Assembly (NCBI GenBank): GCA_933207985.1
Contig: OW240917.1
Coordinates: forward strand, 118,059,886-118,123,885
From: Pelobates cultripes
Taxonomy: Eukaryota; Chordata; Amphibia; Anura; Pelobatidae
Reading direction: 5' to 3'
Length of the DNA: 64,000 nt
Positions 9,960-18,937 of the stretch are shown piece by piece; the first letter of the stretch is position 1; each line of letters begins with the position of its first letter. The notes beneath the pieces are model-generated. The model worked only from the letters and a program-made list of their open reading frames with translations. It was not told the origin of the DNA and did not search any database. The translations under genes were made by a program, and so were the position numbers.

Positions 9960-11699
9960 ATGTCATATCTAGGTACTAAGTATTTTTCTGCAGAAGTACT
10001 AGAGTACTTCAAGAATGACATTGACAAACATGATGGACCATATGAGCTTCCAGAACCAGCAGGCCCCAATTGTGGAAAATATGAAGGTTTCATGGATGTT
10101 TTGGCACAGATTGTTACTAATAAAAAATGCCATATTAAGAAAAGGAAAAGCTTGGTGGCACAAGCGGTTGTTGCTGCAATAGGGGGTTTGGCAAGCATGG
10201 TACTCGAATTGCAGCAAGCTAATTTAGTAACCACTAATAAAATGGAAGATGCTCTTGATGAAAGAGATTGTTTTAAAATAGCTGCCCTAAGAACAAACAA
10301 AATGATCGAGGGGTTGGAGAAGAAATTAAAGGAAACAGAACAACAGAGAGATGAATATAGTGCTAAGATCACTGAACTCCAAAACCTAGTTATGGAATAT
10401 AAAATGAAAACTAAAGAAAACATAAATAAATGGGATAAGGAGATTCCTAAAGTATGCCCAGGTCAGTCTCATTTTATATGTAAAGGTACAGAACCAGTGC
10501 TCGGAACCAAACACAAGGGAAATACGCCGGTTGTTAACTGTGTCCCACAAGCCCCTTTAATAATAACTGAACACTTTAATGCAAGAGAAATGCCTACTAG
10601 TTTCTCTAGACAGACAAGCACTATGTCAATCACAGACAAAGAAAATTTCCAGAAATGGTGGGGAAGTATGCCAAATAACAACTTTAATACTTTTACACAC
10701 TGGTTTATGAGGGGAGCAAATAGAGCTAAAAAAGGAGGTTTAAACTTAGAGGAATGGACAGAACTTTTAGAATATGCTATGGGTCCTTTGGCTAGCAGAC
10801 TATGTGGATTTAATAACAGTGTGTCTGATCAGGCAGGAAGAATTGCTGAAACTAATTTCTATCTACTCAGCATAGAGAAAGAAATAGCGAATATTACGAT
10901 GAGGCCAGCAGATGGTCCTAGAGAGGTAGCTCAAAGGATATTGTTCTGGTATACACTACGCCAACCTCAACAGCTTCTGGTCTTGGGCTCACCACAACAT
11001 ATTACTAAAGTAATGGAAGCCCTTCCCTGGGAGTGTCAAGAATTTGTCAGGCTTTTTGATCCAACACCAGCAGACTTAGAAATGGTACTAACTAGAGCGG
11101 ACAATTGGTGGATCAAGCATCCTTTCTCAGAACAGGCCTTCCCTGTTTCATCCACAAGAACATTCAAGGTTGACTCTGGTAGAGATTTAGATGGTAAATG
11201 GAGAAGCCAGAGGTGGGATGTACCCCAGAGCAAGAGGGATAATGAGAACTGGAGACCAAAACAGGACTTTGACAAAAGATGGAGAGATCCACAGAGGGAC
11301 CATAGGAAAAGGGACAGTTCTAAAGGAAGTAATGTAATGGGAGATAACTGGAGGAATAGATGGGAGGGGCCTAAGGTAATCAATAATAATTGGAATAATA
11401 AAAATACCTGGGAGAGGCTAAAAAGGACAGATATTAACTGGGAAAATCACAATTGGGGAGAAAAACAGAGAAACAACAGGAACAGTTATTGGGAGAATAA
11501 TTGGAGAAGGAACCATAGATGGGATGATCATCAGACCAATAGACGGAATTGGGATAATTGGAGGAATAAAGAAGGGAATAGAGACTACTGGGACCTAAAG
11601 AGACAGACTGAAAGATTGGAGGCAGACGTGAAAGCGCTGAAGGAACAGTTGAGAGAGGAGGAAAAGATTGACCAATTGGGGGGTCCCAGCAATCAATAA
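9960..11699 (+). CDS. Intact Gag-like protein with coiled coils and a Trp/Asn/Arg-rich tail, no CCHC
   Basis: 579 codons, ATG at 9960 to TAA at 11697-11699, undisturbed. The only long ORF of the element, in the Gag position. Residues 95-160 are a charged heptad-like coiled coil (EGLEKKLKETEQQRDEY). Residues 205-390 are helical with scattered Trp and could be a capsid domain, but no clear major homology region is seen. Residues 405-547 are extraordinarily rich in Trp, Asn, Arg, Asp and Lys, with about 16 Trp spaced 3-23 residues apart in motifs such as NWRNRW. A short coiled coil (LEADVKALKEQLREEE) ends the protein. There is no CCHC zinc knuckle and no protease. The basic/aromatic tail may replace the knuckle in RNA binding, by analogy with foamy-virus Gag, which also lacks CCHC boxes. 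That role is inferred. Confidence 0.8.
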   Translation: MSYLGTKYFSAEVLEYFKNDIDKHDGPYELPEPAGPNCGKYEGFMDVLAQIVTNKKCHIKKRKSLVAQAVVAAIGGLASMVLELQQANLVTTNKMEDALDERDCFKIAALRTNKMIEGLEKKLKETEQQRDEYSAKITELQNLVMEYKMKTKENINKWDKEIPKVCPGQSHFICKGTEPVLGTKHKGNTPVVNCVPQAPLIITEHFNAREMPTSFSRQTSTMSITDKENFQKWWGSMPNNNFNTFTHWFMRGANRAKKGGLNLEEWTELLEYAMGPLASRLCGFNNSVSDQAGRIAETNFYLLSIEKEIANITMRPADGPREVAQRILFWYTLRQPQQLLVLGSPQHITKVMEALPWECQEFVRLFDPTPADLEMVLTRADNWWIKHPFSEQAFPVSSTRTFKVDSGRDLDGKWRSQRWDVPQSKRDNENWRPKQDFDKRWRDPQRDHRKRDSSKGSNVMGDNWRNRWEGPKVINNNWNNKNTWERLKRTDINWENHNWGEKQRNNRNSYWENNWRRNHRWDDHQTNRRNWDNWRNKEGNRDYWDLKRQTERLEADVKALKEQLREEEKIDQLGGPSNQ

Positions 11700-12211
11700 C
11701 ACTCATAATTTTGTGTTGCTCTCTACATCCGTATGTATGTCTGTTTTTCTTTTGTTTTGTTCTTTCTCTCAGTCTTCCAGTCTCCCATTTAGCTATTCCT
11801 TTCTAATGATGAGATCTAGTGTTCCCACAGAGCAAGGCAAAGCTGTATTAGGATGATGATGTGTGTCAACAGAAGATCGTAGTGGATCCTTGTTACAGGA
11901 TGGATAAGTATACGCTGTATCACAGTAGGGATGGGAGACAGGCAATACGGCCAGAAGATACTCCAAATAAGGGAAAAGTTTACAGTCTATATTTTAATAA
12001 TCCTTCTATTCCTCCAAGGTGTCCGGAACAACGGCGACAGTGTTTTAGGCAAAGCAGGGTGTCAGGAAAAATGGGACAATTTACAGCTCTACTGGGAGGA
12101 GTCGGAACTGGATTGAAAGTATGGAATTCTGCAAATACCACATCCAGTCCTACAAACTTTGCCGCTAGTATACTTTTGTGTGGCAATGAAATAGATGAGG
12201 AAGAAACTTGA
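11700..12211 (+). pseudogene. Short ORFs downstream of Gag, possible Env remnant
   Basis: A strong splice-acceptor-like tract (TTCTTTCTCTCAG at about 11761-11773) precedes two overlapping short frames. One (11931-12116) starts with Met and has a hydrophobic core VYILIILLFLQG near residue 19, like a signal segment. The other (11861-12211, 116 codons) holds LLGGVGTGLKVWNS, a Gly-rich string resembling the fusion-peptide neighbourhood of some retroviral Env proteins. Both are far too short for an Env and lie in different frames. My reading is that pol and most of env were lost and a spliced env-like region survives as a scar. This is weak and could be coincidence. Confidence 0.35.
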
Positions 12212-12703
12212 AAAGGGGGATATTTTTTTTTGTTTGTTTGTTTCTTTTTTGTTTCTCTCTCTCTCTCTCTCTCACACATTCTTCAATAAAGTTTTACATT
12301 GCACACACACACTCTCACCTACATTCTATAAGTTCTGTTTTTTGTGACACTTTGTATAACACGTGAATTGACAGCCATAGGAAAGTACAGGAGAACTTAT
12401 GTCGCTGAGGGAACTATTCCGGAGGGACGGTGGGTTGAATTTCTCCTGTATATCAGGTTTTTGCTCCCACTAGGTTTTCCTGTACTAGAGGGATAACTAG
12501 ATAACGGAGCAACATAAAAGAAGAAAAAGTGGGGGAATGTGGGGTGATGCAACCCCTATTTGACTGTTTTCTTTCACCCTGCTTATATCACTCACTATAA
12601 TTCCTGTGCTCCCCTTTCCTACTTCAGATCTCATAGTTTAGATAGAAGGGATAAATTATTATTTTTAAATGTGCTCAACATAAGAGAAGAAAAAGTGAGG
12701 GAA
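12212..12703 (+). promoter_or_regulatory. Purine tracts upstream of the 3' LTR, duplicated
   Basis: The purine-rich tract AAGAGAAGAAAAAGTGAGGG (12682-12701 region) abuts the 3' LTR and is the expected plus-strand primer. A near copy (AAAAGAAGAAAAAGTGGGGG) lies 166 bp upstream at 12517-12536. It is followed by AATGTGGGGTGATG, which looks like a decayed LTR start. The stretch also holds a (CT)n run at 12257-12273 and no ORF. Confidence 0.6.
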
Positions 12704-13219
12704 TGTGGTGACATTCTGTCATCAAACTAATATGGTGACCAGGGGTCATGTGACCAAGCTCATGTTTGCTTTTCTTACAGTGGGATAAGCTTTACTCTTT
12801 TGAAATGTTAATTGGTAATTCAATACCTTTACAAGTCAGGAAAGAGATAACCACTTCCCCTTTCTCCATTCCTCTCTGTTCCTTCTTGGCTGTGCTGCAG
12901 AGCAGATGTGCAGATGCCATGTGCTAGCATGGTGAACCATGTTACACTCTGTTGCTTCCTTTTCTTCCTTGGTGGATGTGATGTTGAACTTGCAGCAGTG
13001 AGCCATTACTAGATGTGAAGGCCTAACCGTGGGTGAGATCAAGCGTGTGTGTAAGGGGTTACTATATACATAGATAGATTTAAAAAGGGTTGTTGCTCCG
13101 TGGGTCTGGGCTGTGTGTTTGTGATACATTTATAGTATTGTGTTGTTGCCTTTTAATAAATACCTTTTAATGTAGACGAACCTTGTGTAGTATATATATT
13201 AATTTGGTGATACACCACA
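12704..13219 (+). repeat. 3' LTR of the nested Gag-only element
   Basis: 516 bp, starting TGTGGTGACATT and ending GATACACCACA. It is the near-identical partner of 8210-8726 and is followed by the second TGGAG duplication at 13220-13224. Confidence 0.92.
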
Positions 13220-13224
13220 TGGAG

Positions 13225-13586
13225 CACCTCCGGCAACGGGGGATACCTGGAGATGCACTCCGGAGGTGGCCTGTCCCTGTGAGAGTCTATTACCCTGAGG
13301 GCGGAGTGGGCCACGCTCTTCTGCATCATCATCCGGGAGCAACGGGGCCCTGATAGGAAGCAGCATCAAGGGAAACGGGGGCTGGAGCGGCCGGAGTGAC
13401 AGGGGCCGGGAGACCAGTGACAACGTTATGGGGGGTGCCCAACTGTGACGTAGTAGGATGGAAGACTGAAGCTGCCGGAGAGACACCCATCGCATAGGGT
13501 TGGCCCGAAGTGGCAAACTCATCAGAGCCGACCACCATGAGCGGGTAACTGGGACTTGCATTAGGGGTAAACGGGACCAGGGCCAT
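13225..13586 (-). pseudogene. ERV Gag capsid, N-terminal part
   Basis: Upstream part of the ERV capsid on the minus strand, ending at the insertion breakpoint. A Pro/Ala/Ser-rich frame (13329-13586) shifts to an acidic/Arg stretch near 13325 before the breakpoint. The 13225-13330 segment is in frame with the capsid part at 8204 downward when the nested element is set aside. Domain identity comes from position and this continuity rather than from strong motifs. Confidence 0.6.
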
Positions 13587-14724
13587 GGAGGAGGCAGGGG
13601 TAGGGGTAGGCTGGGTTGGGCGTGACAGGTGAGCAGTCAGGGCATGGGCGAGGGCAGATAACGGGTCGGAGGTACCAGGGGCTGGGGCAGATGGGGTAAG
13701 GGAAGGTGAAGCAGGGGAAGCCGGAGTAGAGGGTTGGGACTTGGCGGCGGAGAGGGTGGAGAGTAATGACGACAGATCGGTCGGTGAGACAGCGGGAAGA
13801 ACATCGGGAGGTGTAGTAGGAGGGGCGGGATAGTGGGACGAGCTAAGGATGAGAGGACAGAGAGGAGTGACGACAGGTCAGTGGGAGGAGTAGAAGGATC
13901 AGAACATGTAGTGGAAGGAGTAGGGGTAGAAGGTGTGGGGATGGTAGGATGAGCTAAGGCTGAGAGGGCGGAGAGAAGAGATGAGAGGTCAGTGGGAGGA
14001 GAAGAAGGAGGAAGAGGAGGAGAATGTGAGTCAGAGGGTGTAGTAGGAGGATTAGGAGTAGTAGGAGTGGGGGTGGTAGGATGAGCTAAGGCTGAGAGGG
14101 CAGAAAGAAGTGATGAGAGGTCAGTGGGAGGAGAAGAAGGAGGAAGAGGAGGAGAGTGAGAGTCGGAGGGTGTAGTGGGAGGAGGAGGAGTAGGAGTAGT
14201 AGGAGTGGGGGTGGTAGAATGTGCTAAGGCTGAGAGGGCAGAGAGAAGAGATGTGAAGTCAGTGGGAGAAGGGTTTGAAGAAGTAGGGGAAGGATTGGGG
14301 ACGGAAAGGATATCAGGGAGTGCAGAAGGCAGAGTCGAGAGATGAGGAGATTCGAGAGCGGCGGAAATGGCAGAGAGGAGGGAGGATAACAAGACAGCAG
14401 GAGTAGTAGAAGATGAACAGACTGGGGTGGTAGAGGTAGCAGAGGGAAGAGGCAGAGCAGTGACATCAGGAGGCGGGGCAGGAGCTAACGGGACGGGATC
14501 GGGGAAGGGGGAGGAAGGACTGAAGAGGGAACAATAGGAACAGGCGGAGACAGTGGAAGGGGCGGGGGACAAGGAGATGGAGGAGGAGGAGAGGCATCAG
14601 AGGGGGCTGGGAGGAGGGGTGATGACGGGGCCTGGTCGGGGGCAGTGGGAAGCTGGAAGGACGGCTGGGATGTAGGAGTATGAGGAAAGGAATATATCGG
14701 TACTGGGTAATAAACTGGCTCCAT
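13587..14724 (-). pseudogene. ERV Gag Ser/Pro/Thr-rich linker with in-frame tandem repeats
   Basis: An open but low-complexity region between matrix and capsid. The unit is marked by GAGCTAAGG on the plus strand (minus-strand peptide SALSALAHP followed by Pro/Thr runs). It recurs at 13840, 13951, 14083 and, slightly changed, 14221, at spacings of 111, 132 and 138 bp. All are multiples of three, so expansion kept the frame. The peptide resembles a mucin-like linker but lies between a matrix-like and a capsid-like domain, so it is best seen as an expanded p12-like Gag spacer. A frameshift or stop lies near 14480-14760. Confidence 0.65.
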
Positions 14725-14763
14725 CAGCTCCGAGCACGGGATACAAGGGGGTGGGGACCTGAC

Positions 14764-15188
14764 CTACACCACCACAACGGGGGAAGCTGGGCGGCAGTTA
14801 ATCAACACGCTCTGGGCGCCATCATAGGGCGGTGGTCGGGAAACAGTGGGGGATACATCATCATTACAAACATTATGGTGATACACGTAAATCGTTTGCC
14901 CCTCAAAGTCTAACTCTTCCTCTGTCCAACCCTCCCGTTTGAGACCTCTAGCGACCCGGTACCAAGCCTCTACGGCTTTCGTCAACCCGCTATCTAGCAA
15001 CAAACTCTCTAGCAACAAACAAGCAGTTTCCTCCAAAACTCAGGTTGCAACCTACCACTAGGCGACATTTGAAAACCACAAATCTTAGCTAGTTTCTTAA
15101 TTTTCAACATAGCATCTTCTCCTGCTCTTTCTCTTACAATATCACAAGCCAAAAATCCCTTAGCAGGTCTAGCATGTTCCTGTCCCAT
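14764..15188 (-). pseudogene. ERV Gag matrix domain with MGQ start and PPPY motif
   Basis: Gag begins at ATG 15186-15188 with MGQ, a standard N-myristoylation context for membrane targeting of matrix. A TTG just upstream in frame is not needed. The matrix-like helical frame is broken by a frameshift near 15030 and continues in another frame with EEELDFEGQ. It ends in PPPYD at 14821-14835, a typical late-domain motif that recruits NEDD4-type ligases for budding. Order and motifs fit retroviral MA plus p12-like start. The frameshift makes it non-functional. Confidence 0.72.
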
Positions 15189-16141
15189 CTTAACCAAACA
15201 AAGGGTTCCACGTGACAGGGACAGGGGGAGGGAGAAGAAGAAAGAGGAAAGTCTACAGTGCTCGACTGCCAGGAGGATCTAGGTCCTGTGCGTCTTCCCT
15301 AAACGTAGACTAGTCACAGGGGTCCGCCCACCCGAGATGGTGGCCACGGACCGGAGCGAGCGAGCGAGCGTGGGTGACTAACACAGCTCTGGGCAGCAGA
15401 CACAGGAAAGATAAAGAACAAAGGAAAAGATAAACGTGGCAACGCTAAGCAAAAGGCATTTACAGAAATCACACACATAGAGATGAGTGTAAACCCCAGA
15501 ATCCAGGATCAGCCACACGACACACACGCACACACCAAGGGTACCCACACTGGAGCAACAATTAAACAAAATCCACAGAATGACAGCGAATAATATGGCC
15601 ATGTACATATTAAAACAGAGAGTACCAAACAGCAAATAGTAACAATCCCAGCCTTTCTCTCTAGGCTGTAACCCTGTAATCTGACCCTTTACCAGGTCTA
15701 CAGTAAAAACCCCACCTTCCACCAGGTGGCACCTAATCCTCCGTCGGCTGTATCCCAGCCTCTTACCAGCTGTACGTAATACCCCAACCCTGTTACCCGG
15801 GTGGTACCCAGCCCCTTACCGGCTGTATGCGTTCCCTGCCCGCTAGGCAGTCAAGCTAAAGTTTAAAAAGAAAACACATGCACCGGCCGTAACACACATT
15901 CATACAAACACTCAGGAGGCAGACAGACAATCGACAGGTTCATTAAAAGAGGCACCGTATAAGGGATTACCTGTCTTGTAGCCTTCTGGAAGCCGGAAGT
16001 GGACGCGGAGGCAGACCGACACAAAACAGGAGAATACAGGTAACGGCTGTATTGTGGAGGTGATCAGGCTCCGGTTGTCCCACTTTCCGGAGGTCCGCTC
16101 CGGTCCGTTGGTTTCCGGCCCTCCGAACCGGCAAATCCGGA
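15189..16141 (-). other. ERV 5' leader
   Basis: About 950 bp between primer site and Gag start, without a conserved ORF. It contains imperfect short repeats around CAGC(C)TCTTACCAGCTGTA and CAGCCCCTTACCGGCTGTA (15660-15830), and a GAGCGAGCGAGCG run at 15355-15370. It probably holds the packaging signal and splice donor, which I did not pinpoint. Confidence 0.55.
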
Positions 16142-16159
16142 GCCCCACGTTGGGCGCCA
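16142..16159 (-). promoter_or_regulatory. ERV primer-binding site, tRNA-Lys1,2 type
   Basis: The minus strand reads TGGCGCCCAACGTGGGGC, two bases after the LTR end. This is the canonical 18-nt site complementary to the 3' end of tRNA-Lys1,2, perfectly kept. It fixes the provirus orientation and the LTR boundary. Confidence 0.92.
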
Positions 16160-16161
16160 AT

Positions 16162-16631
16162 TGAAGTGGAAATCAATCAATAAATTGATTATTTTGTGTA
16201 TCTGTCCCTGGCTAAATTAAAGAAACAGTGCGTGCACACTCCCTGAAGTAATTCACACCAGACACAAGTTTCAGGTTGATGAAAAACTTGGGGAATGTTT
16301 ATTCAGAGGGGACGGCAAGTCCCTTTTAAAGCAAAATTACATCATATGCGTTGTCAGAGATAACATGAAATAATACATAATTAATTGGTTAGGTGTTAAG
16401 TGGTTCTCTTAATGCACTGCCTACAAGGGGTGATGTCACTGGTATCATGAGGGTCTCCCCCAGATTCCAGCGCCATCTTGTTACACAATGTAGTTAATCG
16501 ATGTTAGAGGGGAAGCTCCTAGCGGCCATTTTAATTAATCACATAAAAGTAGAATAATGCTGATTATCGTTAAAGGAGTAAATAGACATTTTACTAGCTA
16601 AAAATTGGGTTAATATCTTATTTCCACAACA
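16162..16631 (-). repeat. 5' LTR of the degenerate ERV
   Basis: 470 bp. The plus-strand ends TGAAGTGGAAAT and ATTTCCACAACA are imperfect inverted repeats giving TG...CA termini. A minus-strand AATAAA lies at 16298-16303. The primer site at 16142-16159 follows in the right orientation. No partner LTR exists in the window, so age cannot be estimated. Confidence 0.82.
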
Positions 16632-16887
16632 AGTGTATTATAGTTAACACTTCTGTTACCATACGACTTGGTTGTACAGTTACGATGTATGAGTATCAAT
16701 CTAGTCACCACTCACTAATTTGCCACAATAGTCTTCCCAATAACACCTGTAGCACCATATTATTGTCAATGTCTATCTTCGTTTTATTTTCCTTTACCTT
16801 TATTTACATATATTGAATAAGATGTGTACCTGTATGCAAATCCAAATAAAACTCTTCAGCAAAATCTATAGCAGACAGAAGCAGAAC
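16632..16887. other. Flank between ERV LTR and TTAA element
   Basis: AT-rich sequence with no recognisable feature. It is the outer flank of the ERV and should carry one copy of its target duplication, which cannot be paired here. Confidence 0.35.
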
Positions 16888-18890
16888 TTAACCCCTTAAG
16901 GATGGAGTCAGTTGTACAAGTTGTGATCAAAACGTAAACAAAACCTGGAATTTGCGCTAAATGTCTGTTCGACCATAATTCAACTCTTTTATATTAAGTA
17001 CACCTACACATATTATATATCATTTTGTTCAGGAGAAACAGGGCTTCCATTTCATAACAAATATTTATATATGAAACATAATTTAATATGAATAACTTTG
17101 AGAAATTAAGTAATTTTATTTTTCAAGTTCTGCATGGAATTTTAACTGTTAATTTAATAATACTGTTAGTTTTTACTGCAATAAATTGCACATTTGTATT
17201 CAGCGATATCTCACGAGTACAAAAGTACCCACTATGTTCAGGTTTTATGGTGTTTTGGAGAGTTACAGGGCCAAATATAGGGCTTTCCCCTTTAAAATGT
17301 TTACACATTGAAATTTGCCAGGTTGGTTTGCTGGGCGCATGCTGCCTTTGGGACTGTATGGCAGTCCAGGAATGAAAATTAACCCCAGCATGGCATACCA
17401 TTTGTAAAGGTAGACAACCCAGGGTATTCAAAATGGGGTATGTCCAGTCTTTTGTAGTAGCCACTTGGTCACAAACCCTGGCCAAAGTTAGAGTGTATAT
17501 TAGTTGTTTGCATTTTTCACACAAAAACTGCACTTTCATTGATTATGTCATCGTCATTATACATTTTACTGCTATAAAACATTCATATTTGTGTTCAGCA
17601 ATGTCTCATGAGTAAAACAGTACCAAGCATGTACAGGTTTTATGGAGTTTTGGAAAGTTACTGGATAAAATATAGGGCTTGCCCATTTAATTTTTTATAC
17701 ATTCAAATTTGTCAGATTGGTTATGGTGCCTTTGAGACTGTATGGCAGCCCAGAAATGACATATACCCCCATCACGGTATACCATTTGCCAAAGTAGACA
17801 ACCCAGTATATTCAAAATGGGATATGTCCAGGCTTTTTTAGTAGCCACTTAGTCACAAATCCTGACCAACATTGGCATTCATATTTGTTTTTTGCTTTTT
17901 TCACGAAATAATTTTGTGCTCAGTGATGTCTCACGAGTAAAACAGTACCCCGCATTGACAGGTTTTATGGGGTTTTGGAAAGTTACAGGGACAAAGATAG
18001 GGCTTTCCCATTTCAGTTTGCTAGATTGGTTTGCTGAGCCTATGTTGCCTTTGAGACCATATGGCAGCCAAGGAATGAGAATTACCCCCATCATGGCATA
18101 CCATTCACAAAAGTAGACAACCCAGGGTATTCAGAATAGGGTACGTCCAGTCTTTTGTAGTAGCCACTTTGTCTCAAACCCTAGCAAAAGTTAGTTTTCA
18201 TATTTTGTTTGTGCAGTTTTTACACAAAAACTGCACTTTCACTGATGATATCATTATTATTACAAGTTTGTGTTTTAACCCCTTAAGAACCGATGATGGT
18301 TCAGGACCGGTAATGGTCCTGAACCATCATAACAGACATATTTACTTACCTGATCGCCGCCATTCCCCCGGCGGCGATCGGCCCAGACAGTCCCCCCTCG
18401 GCGAATTAGGCCCCGTGGCCATGTGATTGCTCTGACAGAGCAGTCACATGGCCGCAATAGGTGCCTGTTTATCTGCCTGCAGGGGCACTGACTGAGCTGA
18501 CAGGAAGTCTCCCTGCATGTGTTAAATGAAAAAATAAAGTTTTAAAAAAGTAATCAATGTAAAAAATAAATAAATAAATATATATATATATATTAATATG
18601 TGTATATATATATATATAAAAAAGATATATATTTACGTATTATTTATAATATGTATGTATATCTTATATACATGATGTCAAACTAAGTGTATTTTTATAG
18701 TCATATATACATATATTAATATAAAAAAATATACGTATACACATGTATATATAATAACAATATATATTGTGTATATGTATATATATATATATATATATAT
18801 CATAAAATATAAATAAGTAAAAAATAAATACTTTTTTTTTAAATAATGTGAATTTTCCCCAAAAAAATTATATATATATATGTGTGTGTA

Positions 18891-18937
<47 letters not shown>

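Larger units (their letters stand above)
8210..13219 (+). mobile_element. Complete LTR retroelement encoding only a Gag-like protein, nested in the ERV
   Basis: The element is 5,010 bp: LTR 8210-8726, leader, one intact 579-codon Gag-like ORF, a short remnant with Env-like features, a purine tract, and LTR 12704-13219. By eye the two LTRs differ at only two substitutions and one single-base indel, so insertion is recent. They start TGTGGTG and end CACCACA, and the insertion is bounded by a 5-bp TGGAG duplication. No protease, RT, RNase H or integrase motif is visible between the LTRs. It must therefore have been mobilised in trans. It is best described as a non-autonomous ERV-like element that keeps Gag and packaging sequences. 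Confidence 0.9.
6640..16631 (-). mobile_element. Degenerate endogenous retrovirus (LTR-gag-pro), 3' truncated and interrupted
   Basis: Read on the minus strand from 16631, the order is LTR, tRNA-Lys primer site, leader, Gag (MA, PPPY, Ser/Pro-rich linker, CA, CCHC NC), an in-frame UAG, and a DTGA aspartic protease. After the protease the provirus stops near 6640 against a GC-rich hAT-like repeat. RT, integrase, Env and the second LTR are not in the window. Several frameshifts split Gag. A younger LTR element (8210-13219) sits in the capsid region. UAG between Gag and Pro in one frame, with an MGQ start and a single CCHC box, is a gammaretrovirus-like layout, whereas the Lys1,2 primer is more usual in beta-, lenti- and foamy viruses. 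The class is left open. Confidence 0.85.

Noticed and set aside
13840..14240. CRISPR-like or satellite array
   Set aside because: Units are coding-phase repeats of varied length in a retroviral Gag linker. No conserved repeat/spacer pattern or cas genes. Nothing else in the window resembles CRISPR either.
13637..14572. A 311-codon Ser/Pro-rich mucin-like gene
   Set aside because: It lies between matrix and capsid of the ERV, on the same strand, with frameshifts on both sides, so it is the Gag linker and not a host gene.
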